Positions 47,281 to 58,660 are shown, counted from the first letter of the stretch. The stretch: 64,000 nucleotides of DNA from Agelaius tricolor (GCA_023055355.1 JALJCS010000020.1:6121001-6185000); one strand, 5' to 3'. Translations and numbers: made by a program. Notes: generated from the letters alone by a model not told the origin.

Positions 47281-48009
47281 CCTTGTTAGCTCCCAAATAA
47301 CCTATGCTTTGCTTGCCCTTAGTAAATTCCTTCAGTTACTGCAGAATTAATCACCACAAACAAATGTAACTTGTGGATGCACTATCCTGTGAGGGCCTTC
47401 CTTTCCTGAGAGGACACACCTAATGCCAACTCCACTGGAGTCAAAGGCACCTCAGTGACAAAACCAATCTGATTGAAATGTGCCTTTTATGCACAGGCCT
47501 CAGAACACCTGATCAGTGATTGCTAATGGATCTGTTCAGCAAACCTTATCCTGCTCCTGTGGCCACTGCTGTGCCAGGGGAGAGCCAGCCATGAGCTTCC
47601 AACCTGACTCGGTGGCACGTAGCCAGCTGGAGCTGCCTGGGGCCTGTCTGGATCAAATAAAGGAGAAACAAACAGAGTGAAGGGCCTGCCCTGTCCTTAC
47701 AGCTTCACCACAGGCCAGTCTGCCATGAGGTTTCTCCAGCATTGCACAGACTTGTGCTCCTGAGCACCCATTTGGATGGGGATGCCTTTAGGATATTATG
47801 GGCATCCTAGGAGAGCTGGGAGGCAGAAAGCCATGGGCTCACAAAACAGATCTGCTGGAGCTGCTGCCAGGCAGGGTCTCACAATGAAGAGTAAAGAGAA
47901 TACAGAGCTGTCTGACCACCCAGTTGTATCCCCCTCATCCCTCTCCCTTCCCTCCTGGCAAAGGGAAAGCATCAACATCTCTCTTGCAACAACATTGAAA
48001 TAAATGTGA
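47281..48009. other. Unique non-coding sequence, no gene seen
   Basis: Mixed composition with short open frames on both strands. No repeat or exon was recognised. Confidence 0.55.
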
Positions 48010-48500
48010 GGAAATTACCCATTTGCAAAGAGAGGCAATATGTATGCATATGTGTGCTGGGAAGTCTAATTTGCATTTCTGGGCCTCAGAGTGCCCCTAA
48101 TAGAATTTACAGTGGGTTGTGAAGATTGCCATCCCAGCTAATCAAATATAATAAATAGCTCTGACTGAGCAGATGACTCTCCTACAGCACTGTGGTTATC
48201 AGAGGGATCGGTCTTAATTTGAGACTCCATTCATCAGCCCTGCTAACAGGATTGTGCAGAGAGTGATATTTGACAGAAGTGTTTTCGAAATTCCTAAATG
48301 GAGAGTGTGCATTGAGGGAGACAAGATGGATGTTTCCATTACAGTGACCGTGCAGGATGTCACAGCAGCCCTGGCTTCCCACCCAGCCACAAATAACTGA
48401 CAGACACATGCCATTAAGGTGAATGCAGTAGCCACAGATTCCTTCTTGTTTTCTTTATCTAAAGGAAAACAATGAATTAATTCTAGGGATTAAGTGTGGC
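48010..48500. promoter_or_regulatory. Candidate conserved non-coding block with POU sites
   Basis: TATGTATGCATATG near 48042 and a perfect octamer ATTTGCAT (48069-48076) lie within 40 bases. TAATCAAATATAATAAATAG follows near 48140, CpG is retained in GGGATCGG and TTTTCGAAAT, and GAATTAATTC is near 48475. The block is repeat-free and long. Conserved elements near neural or early-developmental genes often have this composition, but conservation was not tested. Confidence 0.33.
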
Positions 48501-49959
48501 AGCAGCTTGTGCTCCTGGCTATACGTCACAGTGACAAGCAGCTCTGAAGCTCTGCCTGGGGACAGTGGTGAAGGCAGGGGATACCTGAGGAACACAGGCA
48601 CACTTGGACACAGGAGCTGCTGCAGCACCTCCCACAGCCCTGGGCCAGGGGGCAACTAAGGATCAAAGGGCAGAAAGGACCTCCTGATTTAATGTACTCT
48701 GCAGGTGAAAACATCTTAGAATCCCCTTCTGCAAGTTATCACATGTCTCCTTAAAACCAGTTGGGTTTTTAGACCTCACTGCTCCCACTGGGCACTCACC
48801 ACTTCGTGTTGTGTCTTGATCTTGACCTGCAAGAATGATTCTCCACCCTGTCTACAAGGAGCAGCAGGAACCCCTCTCAGCCTTGCTTTGCTAGCCTGAA
48901 TGTCCCTTTAGTCCCTTTAATCTCCATCCACAACATGAACTTCATTTTGCAGCCATGCCGAACTGAGCTCACTGTCCTTGGTCACCTGGGGCAACATCTT
49001 ACTGCAGGTGAGTTTATGGCTGTCCTTCCCCAGCCCCCTCAGGATCCTCCAGACCACTGGGGCTGTCCACTCCACAGGGAGAAGTGCAGGGAGACTCATT
49101 CAAGCTGGGAAGAGCCGTGATGAAACCAGACCTGTTTACTTTGAGCAGCTCTCCCACAGCAGATTGAGCCATTGATAAGGGGTTAATGAAAGACGTGTTA
49201 ATTATCACCACCACCATCACAGACATGCACAGTTTTTGAGACACGGTTGATAGCAGCTTTCAGCACAGAAACATCCTCTTCCATTTCCTAGGAGGAGGAT
49301 AATGCAAAGCCATTTTCCCCTTCTGTCAGCAGCACGGGCTGAGGGGCAGATCAGATAGAGCAAAGCTGCTGAAGGGCAGCGTGAGAAACACCACTGTGCA
49401 GCAGGCAGGCAGCCAAGGGCCCCACAAAGCATCTCAGGGGCTCTGAAGGTTGGTTGCTCCTGAAAGAACAGGGCAGAGGAGCAGAAAGGAGCAATAAAAC
49501 CCAGGAATAACCAAGTTGTCTCAGACCCATTCTTCCAGGCAGCACATTTTACCCCAGATTTTGTAAACAACACGGTGGAAATGGTAAATCACACTGTTAA
49601 AGTGACACTCAATATTCTTCTCATCTTCCTTCTCTTCCTCTGGAGCCATTCCTTTCAGCAGAAACAAAGAGAACATGAAACATGCTGGAAAGGGCTTCTC
49701 AGCCCTTGCCTGCTTGTTCCACCTTGAATGGCCACAGAGCTGAGAGCTGCTGTCCCAGTGTGAAACAAGAATCACTGTGAATCCTCTTCAGAGACAACCC
49801 CATGCTCAAGGGACAGAGGGGAGCAGGGGCAGGTCGGTGAGGAACGAGAGAAATATATATAAAAATACAGTTTTTCTATATATTAAAAAAGAAAAGATAA
49901 AAGGAAAGAGGGGAGCTTATTCTGCAAGTCAAAAACAGTTTGGCATTTCCAAGTTAAAT
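48501..49959. other. Unique non-coding sequence, no gene seen
   Basis: GC-richer, with overlapping open frames on both strands (for example 49217-49573 minus) and no domain. An A-rich stretch lies at 49850-49910. Confidence 0.55.
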
Positions 49960-50520
49960 AAAAGTGAAGCCTCAGTCCGCATGCTTCATTGTAACACTGT
50001 TGCTCTAAATCCCCTTTTATCCTTTTAATTATGCATGGAAAAACCACACGACCTCCCTGCTCGTGTGCTCAGCCGAGCAGTGGCTCACAGTGCAGCAGGC
50101 TCATTATACAGCTTTAGCGGGGCTGAGTGCTCTGAATTATTTAAATCTCCATTAAGCCTCCACTATGGCATATCTGTGTGATAAACGGATCAGGTGCTGC
50201 TGGATTTCTCCCCTGGCCAACCCGCTCTCCCTTCTCCTTCCCTCTCCCCCTCTCCTTCCTCCTGCAAAACTCAGTAGGAAGGGAGATAATTGCCAAGAGG
50301 GAAAGAGTTTGCACTCGTGCTATCAAGTGTTTCGTTGTCATTTAAAAAAGGCCAACTGAGCCAAGTAATAAAGACACTTAATCAGGATTAGCACTAGAGG
50401 GCATGGTAAGGTGGTCAATGCATAACTTGTTTAATGGCCATTTTATTGTTTAAATTAAATAAAACTTAAATCATTATGTTTTACTTAAGCAGTGTGAATG
50501 CCCTGTCCCTGTTCCTGCAG
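49960..50520. promoter_or_regulatory. Strong candidate conserved non-coding block
   Basis: Two AT-rich cores separated by about 170 bp. The first (50015-50190) contains TTAATTATGCAT (50025-50036), GAATTATTTAAATC and retained CpG words (CACACGACC, GCTCGTG, CAGCCGAGC, TTTAGCGGGG, AAACGGATC). The second (50330-50480) contains CACTTAATCAGGATTAG, a CTCF-like site and TTAATGGCCATTTTATTG, then TTTAAATTAAAT. Repeated homeodomain, OTX-type (GGATTA) and SOX-type words plus CpG retention make this the most enhancer-like block by eye. No exon structure is visible. Confidence 0.42.
50391..50402 (+). promoter_or_regulatory. CTCF-like motif
   Basis: GCACTAGAGGGC matches the CTCF core CCASYAGRKGGC at 11 of 12 positions (G for C at the first). 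It lies inside an AT-rich candidate element, an unusual setting for a GC-rich motif, which slightly raises its credibility. Confidence 0.35.
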
Positions 50521-51839
50521 TACAGAGAAGAAATGGTGTATGGCCAGAGATGGGCCAGGGGAGATGATGAGGATCACTGCACCCAGAGTGGGGATGATCT
50601 AATTTATCATCCCTGTCCCTTTTTCACATGCCCACTGTTCTACAGGCCAGTATCATCAGCAGAAGAATGGTCCAAGAAAAGGTGAGGAGAGGTGGGCTGA
50701 GGGATCTTGGAGCACAAAGGGTGAGGGGTTTGTGGAACAGCCTTCTGGATCCACAAATGGGGGAAGAAAAAGAATAATAATCACAGTGGAACACAGCAGT
50801 CCCTGCAGCTTGCCTGGGAGCAAGGGAGTTCATCCCAGACCAAGGAGAGGCCCTTAATCCCTGTGAAGGGCAAGATCAATCCTCCTTAGAGACAATTTCC
50901 TGCTGCCACAGAGCTCTTCAAGCATGAAAGGATGGGGAAACAGGAGAAAAACTCTTCATATTGCTATGCAAAACACCTCCTCAAGGCACAGGCAGACCTA
51001 CCCAAGAGCACCCCAAGGGCCATGGCAGGAAAGCTGCAAGTTAACACGTTTGTTTTCCTTGATTTCCTACTGCTAGGGACAAGTAGGCATGGGTGATACC
51101 AAGTCTGGGCATCCAGCAGCCACAAAGTCTGGAAAAGAATTAACAGAAGTCTCAGGTAGAAACACTTTCAGAATGCTTTTGGGTTTGGGAGAAAAAAATA
51201 CCCTTTTAATGAAAGACACTGCCAGTGCCAAATATACCTCCTTACTTATCTCAACACTTGCTTGGATCCCACCACTGAGGACCAGCACAAGTTACTGAGA
51301 GCTCCTCAGCAGAGCACACTTAGCTCACCAAGAGCTGTGTGGCACTGTCCCAAGCCACAGGCACCTGTCACCTGAGGCACACACAGCCACACAAACAAAC
51401 ACACCCCAGTAAAACAAACCTCCACAGTCAGCCAGTCCACCATGGCTGTAAGGGAAGCCACCACCCAAAAATACAGCTGTTGTTATGTCCAAGTCACAAT
51501 TCCCTACCCCCCAAAAAAAGTGAACAGGATTTAGCTCCTGACCAACCCCAGGTTTCCTGAGTGAGCATGAAAAAGTCCCAGATCTCCCCAGGCTTTGGCT
51601 CCTGGCCTGCAAGATGGAGATAAGGGTCCATGAGCTCCCCCCTCGTGCTGTGGAAAGGCTGGAGGATCCTGAGGAGCTGCTGGAGGCTGAGATAACTCCT
51701 GGCTCTCCCCACAGCGTCAGGAAGCACCCGCTGAATGGGGCAGGAAGCAGGTGGAGACAAGGAGGTGCATTAAGTTATTTATTTATGAAAGCAACTGGAA
51801 AATGTGCTGAGGAGAGGGGGAAAAAAGTCTTTTGTGTTA
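50521..51839. other. Unique non-coding sequence, no gene seen
   Basis: Mixed sequence with short open frames on both strands. No recognised repeat, RNA gene or exon. Confidence 0.55.
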
Positions 51840-51960
51840 AAAAATAACTTCTGCCTTAAAAAATATTTAAAGGCATCTTATTTTAGAAGTTTCCCTCCAT
51901 ATTTATTTGAGATAAATGGAGGCAGCACAGTGGCAGCATTTTCTTAAGATTTGAGAAATA
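51840..51960. promoter_or_regulatory. AT-rich element with two adjacent inverted repeats
   Basis: A 22-bp imperfect palindrome runs from GCCTT (51853-51857) through AAAAAATATTTA to AAGGC (51870-51874). It is followed by CCTCCAT (51894-51900), 15 bases, and its reverse complement ATGGAGG (51916-51922), with further ATTTAT/ATAAAT pairing inside. A local cruciform or a pair of dimeric protein sites is possible. Either repeat alone could be chance. Confidence 0.28.
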
Positions 51961-53094
51961 GATGGCAGGACTCCAGGGACAGGTTTTGCTCATATATCAT
52001 TGCCTTCCCCTCCCAGTCTCTGGGGGACACGTGTTGCTGTGACATCTTTTACTAAGATTTACAGAGCAGTCATCCTGTCAGGGATGTGAAGGCAGCCTTG
52101 CTGCCACAAAGCTGCTGTCAAACCTGCCCCATGTTCAGGAGGCAGCAGCTAACCTTGTTTTCAAGCCACAGCTTCTATATACAGAGGCAGCAGAGACAAA
52201 GAAAGAGCCCAGTCTGCCCCATTTCTTTTGCAAGGGGACTATTTGCTGTCTACTTACAGTTTTTTTAACTGGTATTTATTTTGCTGCCCTGGCAGTGCTT
52301 ATTTCTTCAAGATGCAGGAAAATGATTAGAGCTGGGCATCCTGTTCCTGGCTCTGCTCCTGGCTCCCTCTGGTTACCTTTGGGGATGGTGTGGGGGAAGC
52401 CTGACCTCAGTGGCAGTGCTGGAGCTGCCTGTGCTCTCCCTCCATGCCTCAGTTTATCACACTCTTGCCAACTCCCATCTGTATTTTTAAAAACAGCATG
52501 AGTCAGGCATGAGTCAAAGTCTTGAAATGTGAGGAACTGGCTTTAAATTCAGGCAGCATTTTAAGGAGGAAGGTGCCAAATTTTGTGTTTGTGAAATCTC
52601 CAGCAATGACCTCTAGGTGCTTCTTCTAAAAGTCTGAGACTGATAGTAGCTATATAATATTAACAAGCATGAATCATCTCAATTTGCACATTATGTTTTC
52701 CCTTTTGCTGACAACTCTCAAACTAACTTGACTACCTCAGGACAACCTTTCCTAGGCAAAAATAAATAAGGCATTTTCTCCCATGAACAATAAACCCAGC
52801 ATAATATTAGGCCAGAAAGAGAACTCGGGGCTTCAGTGGGTGCCTCCAGTGACTGTCCAGAGCAAAGCTCAAGGGCTCAGCCAAGAGGAGGGGAAGCCTC
52901 AGCACCCCCAGTGCCCCCATCCATCCTCCTGGGCAGCCACCATGCCCATGTGCTGCTCCCAGCTTCCAGAGACTGATCACAAGCAAACGCCAGTGAGATG
53001 GATACCCAGAGAAAGTTCAGTATTAAAAGAAAACCACTATCAGTTTCTAACACAATTAACAGCCCCCTGCCAAGAGAGCCAGTAGGAGCACTTC
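51961..53094. other. Unique non-coding sequence, no gene seen
   Basis: The 52620-52760 part is AT-rich and repeat-free. A 100-codon open frame at 52783-53085 (+) has no recognised domain. Nothing else was recognised. Confidence 0.55.
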
Positions 53095-53245
53095 ATCAGA
53101 CCATTATAACCCTGGAGGGTATAGAGAGGCTGCCACGGTAACTCCTTTAATTGCCCTTAATGTTTCATTAAACACAATTACATTTAAACCTAAACTGTGC
53201 CATTTGTTGTGGTTTTAATTAGACAAAGGGCAAGATAAAAGGATT
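53095..53245. promoter_or_regulatory. Possible conserved non-coding element
   Basis: AT-rich, repeat-free block. CACAATTACATTTAAACC is followed by TTTTAATTAGACAAAGGG, where a TAATTA homeodomain core (53216-53221) lies next to an ACAAAGGG SOX/TCF-type site (53223-53230). There is no coding signal. Conservation was not tested. Confidence 0.3.
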
Positions 53246-54992
53246 GGATTAACCCTCCTCTACCCTCCCTCCTGTCTACCAGGGACTGGCCACAGTCAAA
53301 CTGGATTGAAATAGGGAGAAAAGTAAAAAGGATGGAAGCACAAAGCACATCCACAGACCTGTGCACATGGTGGAGAACAGCTGGACCTGAACTCATCAGA
53401 ACCTGATGGGGAAGGCAAAGCAGTGGCTGTGCCTCTCCATAGACCTTGCAGTCCCCATCCTGGGGCTGCCACCCACCTGCCTGCAAGGTGTGTGCCACCT
53501 CCTGAGCCCCAAAATCCCCCCTGGCTCTGCCAAGTCTGTGCTGAAGTTATCCAGCAGTGGCAATTTCCTTCAGCTGGGGCAGCACAGGCTGGATTGGGAC
53601 TCCTCAGTACAGCCACACTGAGAGGGACTGTCCCAGCACGGGTGGGAGCTCTGGGTGGACACTGGCCTGAAGGAAAGGCATTCCTCTGCTTCCATAATCC
53701 CAGTGCTGACAGCAAACAGTGCTCCCTGAGCTTGTGCAGATCACACTTACCCATTTTATCCATCTGAAATCTCTTCAGTGATTTCCCTTCAATTCACCCT
53801 CAGTTGCAGCCCTTACAGCATGGATTAAAGTCTCTCCAAGGTCACCAGCTTGTTTCCATGCTCCAGCACCCTCTGCTCCGAGCCTTTCTTCCAAGTCCAG
53901 CACCCCTTGCTACAGCTCCAGACCTCTTTTTTTAATGCAGTTCTGCAGTTTCTTTGGCACAATGAGTGATTCCCGTGGCCACACGGTCACACTGTTACTG
54001 ATGCCTTCCCTCTGCTAGGAAGATGCATCAGCCCAACTCTTCTGAAGAGGGGCTACTGTGCTGGATGTGCTCTCAGTCCCATAAGCCTTTAAAGCCATTC
54101 TTGAAACACACGCTCAAAAAGAGCATGCAAACACTTGTTTCAGCCTAATAAAAAGAAAAAATATACAGAATTTATTCAGTACTTCTTTAAGCATTGCTTC
54201 CAAATTAGGTCTAAGGCTTAAATGCTGAGACTGTGCAGCCCTATTTGATGTTGCAAACAGCTTTGGCAAACCAGGCTGTCTCCTCCATCTTTTCTGAGCC
54301 TTTCAGTGACTTACAGGAAAAAGAAAAGAAGATTTAGCTGCAGTGCCACACACCCAAATCAGAATAAACTGCTGAAATGCTGCTCTGTTCAGAGATTTAC
54401 GATACAATTAACATTTTCGTTGGTTTCTAATGACTTCTTTCTTCCTTTCTGAAGCTGACAAGAGAGTAGGAATAGCCACGGGGTATAATCAGACTGTCTG
54501 CAAGGTGGAAGGGAAATGAAGCAGAGCAGAAAGGGACTCTCTGAAGCAGCCGGGTATCATTATTATCTCTTTGTGGGAGCATTAGCACCATTGGAGGGCA
54601 CTCGGGCACCACTGGAACAAGAGCAGCGTAAGAACTTGAATAGAAGCGAGGAGAAGATTAAAAGAATGAAACAGACACTCAGTGACAGGTCTGAATAGTC
54701 TCCTTTGTGCCACAAGACTTGCTGAGATTTTGCTATCGCTTGACAAGTGCCAAAACTCCACAGGTCTGATCCGAAGACTACACGTGTCAACAGGAAGCCT
54801 CCCATTAACTTCAGGGAAACTTAGCCCCAGCCAAGGTGTAATAGATCATGTACCACCATTACAGGGAAATAAGGGAAATCCATCTTGGAATTCTCACTAC
54901 TAATTTTCAGCAATTTTTCACAATCTATCTCATCATCACAGTGTCTACTCACACAATAAATCAATGCTTCTGCAGAGCAGCGAGAAAAATGA
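53246..54992. other. Unique non-coding sequence, no gene seen
   Basis: A 155-codon minus-strand open frame (53296-53763) is opposed by a 114-codon frame on the plus strand over the same bases, and neither has a domain. A 60-codon charged frame at 54516-54698 reads as possible coiled coil (EQRKNLNRSEEKIKRMKQ) but lacks good splice sites. The 54370-54430 part is AT-rich with retained CpG (TTTACGATAC, TTTTCGTTGG). Confidence 0.5.
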
Positions 54993-55011
54993 GGGGCCTG
55001 GGGCGGGTGGG
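54993..55011 (+). other. G-quadruplex motif
   Basis: Four G runs with loops of three, one and one bases: GGGG CCT GGGG C GGG T GGG. Short loops predict a stable quadruplex on this strand. The flanking AGCAGCGAG and GGTGGTGGGGG extend the G-rich patch. No promoter context was recognised. Confidence 0.8.
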
Positions 55012-55167
55012 AAAGGTGGTGGGGGAAACGTGTGCCATGGCTGAGCAGGGAGTAATTGCAGCAAGAACAAGCCTCCCTGTGGCCCATTAACACAGCTGAC
55101 TAATTGCTGCCAAGGTGCACGGTGGCATCACCAGTTGAAGAGACAAAGCTTTAACACCTCTGCTTGG

Positions 55168-55212
55168 GAGGGAACTGAGGCACGGAGATGGCTCTGCCAA
55201 GGTGCTGAGAAA
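55168..55212 (-). mobile_element. Possible MIR-like SINE remnant
   Basis: GAGGGAACTGAGGCACGGAG, then CTGCCAAGGT, follows the reverse complement of the MIR core (GAGGAAACTGAGGCACAGAG...TTGCCCAAGGTCA) with a short deletion between the blocks. The match is short, so chance cannot be excluded. Confidence 0.35.
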
Positions 55213-55439
55213 GGAACAGCTCTTGTGACATTGCTGGGGCCATGGCTTGGTGCTCTGCATGGAAAAACTGCCAGAGCAGGGCCCTCCTCCATCAGTGGAG
55301 GCTGCCTGCCTCCAGTAAAGCTCCAGGTGCTGCTGGAAGAGCACGTGCACATCCCTGCTCCTGCCTCCAGGATTAAGGGGTGACCCTTAGGTTTGAGCTT
55401 TGGGGAGCCAGAGGGAGTGAGGGGCAGAGGGGTACGAGG
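55213..55439. other. Unique non-coding sequence, no gene seen
   Basis: GC-rich mixed sequence with overlapping short open frames on both strands. Nothing was recognised. Confidence 0.5.
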
Positions 55440-55620
55440 GAGTGGGGAGAACAGCTGTTAAGCTGTTAGAGATAATAAATTGAATAGCTCTGAAATTGGA
55501 CCCACAAGGATAAAAGTGATTTTAGTGCCTATAAGACCGACTATAAACTCAATCTGTCAGACAGCAGCAGCTGTTAAAGATAATGGTCCTGGTAAATTTA
55601 ACTTCCAAACTGCCACAAAG
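55440..55620. promoter_or_regulatory. Candidate conserved element with near-identical 16-mers
   Basis: AGCTGTTAGAGATAAT (55461-55476) and AGCTGTTAAAGATAAT (55569-55584) differ at one base and lie 108 bp apart in the same orientation. A further AGCTGTTA is at 55453-55460. The block between them is AT-rich and repeat-free, with a retained CpG (AAGACCGACTATAAA). Repeated composite words joining CTGTTA and GATAAT suggest a shared protein site or an old internal duplication. Confidence 0.38.
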
Positions 55621-57739
55621 GGACTAGTGTGATGTTAAGTTTCTCCCTTCTTTGAAAGGGGGTGGGGAGAAAAAAAAAAGGCATCAAAAACCCACAAGAT
55701 CTTAAACATGCATCTCCTGTCAGCTCATCAAAAAACCTGCTTTGAAGAGCCAGGATGGGCAATACCCCCATGGGGGAGAGAGATCTCCCAGAGGCTTTTA
55801 AGCAGATGAATACCTCTGGGCTGCTTTGATAGGATTCTACAAATAATACCAAATATTTGCTAATCAGCCAAGGTCAGCGGGGAAAGAAGTGACTCTCTGC
55901 TCCAAAGCCAGGCATCTCCTAATTATTTAAGTCCACGCTGTGACTTTTTCATCAGCTCTAGGCAAAGAAAAGCATCTAGCTGGACTGCTCCTGAGCAGAT
56001 GGTGACTCTGAAGTGCTCCCTGTCCCTCAGCCCTCCCTTGTCCTGCCAGGGCTCAGGGACTGCTGATCCTTCCCCCAGGAAGATCAGGGACTGCTGATCC
56101 TGCCCCACAGAGTGCAATGGGGCAGTGAGGGGGCAGCCCCAGCACAGCAGGGACAGGCAGCCCCTGCTCCAGCCATGGATGCACTTGCCTGCTCACAGAA
56201 AATTGTTTCTTGTACCAAGTGTCCCACCAAAAACACAAGGAATTTTACCACTGAGCCCAGCAGGGTCAGGGTGTGGCTACAGAACAAAGTTCTAGAGTGG
56301 CAAGCAATTCTTCCAAACCTCTTTTCCCTGCCAAGCAGGCGGTAGAGCATGGCTAAGGACAATTTTTACACCAACCACTGTTCCAAACAAGCCATTTGCT
56401 GCAAGTGGTTTTAAAGGGACAATGAGAACTACTTAGGCAATTTTGGAAAGGCAGCAGGATTTGGCCACAGGAACTGAACACAGTCCAGTTAACTTCACCT
56501 AACAAAGCAGCTATTGCAACCACAGAACCATCATCAATTTCTTCCAGAATAAAGCAGACAAGACCCAAATGGCCCGGGTGAGAAAGGAGGCCTGGTCTTG
56601 CTGGACAGCCTCCTCATCCCTGCTTGGCCCCACATCTCCAGCATGGTTTGCAGCATGTCCACTTGTACAGCCCTTCCCAGGGCACACCACAGGGACATGA
56701 ACCTCTCCTACACAAACCTTTCCTTAGCACATATTCTCAATATCCTGCTTGCTTCAGGATCAGAGGAGGGTTTCATCTCAAGAGGATTTCTACACAGCTC
56801 ATTTTTCAACTGCCTGAGTGGTACACTTGGCCTCTTGCCACTCTGAGGGAAGTGGTTCCTTTGGAAATGTTTTTATCCCAATGGAGACGAGATTTCTCAT
56901 GTGCTTAGCATAACATCTGTGCCTGGATGGATTTGGATTTCACTGGAGTGAAGGATATGGTGTCAAATGCAGCAATGCTTCCAATCAAGGCCTTGGGAGA
57001 GGACCATGCAAGTGCTTTGAAGCAATATCCTAGAGTTACTTCCCAAGCCTGGGATATTTTTCAAGGGGTTGGAGGAATGACTCCTTTTGGATGCATTTCA
57101 GCAGTACTCTTCATTTCTAACCAGTAGTCAAAGAGGGTTGAAGGTCTCAAGTCAGAAGCAGAGCAATGTAAAATAGCTTTAAGCTACTTTGAGTTAAAAA
57201 CTCCTGATTTTATTCAACACTATGGCTATTTATCACTGTTGCTGTCACCCAGGGACACGAGAGTCCAGTGAAACTTAAATACATAGAATACCTAGGGGGG
57301 CATTTACAGATATGCTAATAATAGAAGAGAGCAACCCCAAACCCCAATGATTTACACATTTCATTGTCACTGGAAAGCCCCAGTTCAAGAGCAGCTCCTC
57401 CAGCCTTTTCTGTATCAGTGATATGTAAGGACAGTATGGCAAGGATAGAGGGTTAATCCCTGTGAAATGATTTATCACTGCAACCATGTACAATACAGCT
57501 TCTGTCACAGCTGTCTGTCACTTCCCAGCAATGAAGCAGGGAACATTATTCTCAGGAACATCCAAGTTTGGAACTGGAGTTCCCCTGAAGCAATTCCCCA
57601 GATATGAGCAGCCCCATGCACACAGCACACACTGGTTATCTACCTCCCATCACATTTCTTTGTGCTTTCAGAGGGGGAAAAAAAGAAAAAAAAGGCAAGG
57701 GATGGGAGGGGTAGGAAAAAAAAAAATAGCCTCTGCAGG
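55621..57739. other. Unique non-coding sequence, no gene seen
   Basis: Mixed sequence with A-rich runs at about 55670-55678 and 57680-57726 and the 31-bp duplication at 56053. Open frames are short and lack domains. Confidence 0.55.
56053..56101. repeat. Two-copy direct repeat, 31-bp period
   Basis: TCAGGGACTGCTGATCCT occurs at 56053-56070 and again, identical, at 56084-56101. The spacer is AGGAAGA-like. It looks like a small local duplication. Confidence 0.92.
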
Positions 57740-57885
57740 CCTCCGGGTTAAACTGTGACCTACTTCAATCCACACTGCTGCCCATTATTACCAATCCAAT
57801 TATTCCAGACAGGTTAACTCAGCTTTAATTTATGTCAATCCAATTACTTTTTTTTATTATTTATTAAATAAAAAGATCACTTCAT
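57740..57885. promoter_or_regulatory. Candidate conserved element with repeated CAATCCAATTA
   Basis: The 11-mer CAATCCAATTA occurs at 57792-57802 and 57836-57846 in the same orientation, 44 bp apart, in AT-rich, repeat-free DNA. It combines a CCAAT-like word with a homeodomain-type ATTA core. TTTTATTATTTATTAAATAAAAAG follows. The element resembles enhancers bound by homeodomain proteins, but conservation was not tested. Confidence 0.35.
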
Positions 57886-58585
57886 GCTTCAAATGATTTA
57901 TGAATACTGGGTCAGCATCCCAGGGAAAGGACTTGGGAATGCTCAAGGTCAAGGCTGGCCTCACGCAGGAAATCCCTCCCAGAATTTGTGGGGAGAGCTT
58001 TACTCACCTCATCTCTCTTTTTGCATTTTAATTGGATCTCTCACACAAAAGCCTGTGGCTTCCAGGACTCTGCTCAGTGAGCAGGAATGGTATTCCAATT
58101 ACAAATATGTTTCAGCTGAAGTAAGAGGCACTTAAATTAACTGGATCTCCGTGTCTGCTGCAGTGTAATGGGACAGTCTAGCACACAGCTTTCCCCTTCA
58201 GGGGAAAAATGAACCCAGCATGGACATTTTTCAGACACAAAGGGGAGTCAAGTATCCAATTCCTGCAAATGTCCACTTCACCTCCCTTTGGTGACCTGCT
58301 CCAGAAGGCAACAGCAAAGCTGTTTTAAACAGCCCCATCCCTACTTTCACTCCTACCTTCACTCACTGCCAGGATGCTGGCAAACTTCCCTGGGAATCAA
58401 GTGCCTCGTATCAGGGTGCTGTTAAAACATGCTCAGCAGCTCCTCCTCAGCAGGCACAAAGCCTCAGCCTCCTCTTTGCCTCCAGAGCCAGGACTGAGGC
58501 ACTCTGAGATGCTGGGTCTGCTTTCTGACCCCTCTGGAACTGAGCCCACCTCCCCAAAAGAAGAGCTCCAGATGACTCAGGTGAA
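57886..58585. other. Unique non-coding sequence, no gene seen
   Basis: Mixed sequence without a recognised repeat or exon. Open frames are short. Confidence 0.55.
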
Positions 58586-58660
58586 CTTCTGCCACCAACC
58601 CACCCTGTGACCTTGGCAAACTCCTTGAGACTCAGGTGCCCTGGTTTCCTGTCCCACAGA
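58586..58660 (+). mobile_element. MIR-like CORE-SINE remnant
   Basis: CTTCTGCCACC, then CTGTGACCTTGGCAAACTCC, TTGAGACTCAGGTGCC and TGGTTTCCTGTCC follow the MIR order: CTCTGCCAC, TGTGACCTTGGGCAAGTCAC, CTCTGAGCCTCAG, TTTCCTCATC. Several small changes fit a very old insertion. It is the better of the two MIR-like matches by length. Confidence 0.5.

Noticed and set aside
53296..53763. 155-codon minus-strand open frame opposite a 114-codon plus-strand frame
   Set aside because: Both strands are open over the same bases, as expected in GC-richer non-coding DNA, and there is no domain.
54516..54698. Short charged frame resembling a coiled coil
   Set aside because: Sixty codons without credible splice sites or a partner exon. 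Charged lysine/glutamate readings are common in A/G-rich DNA.
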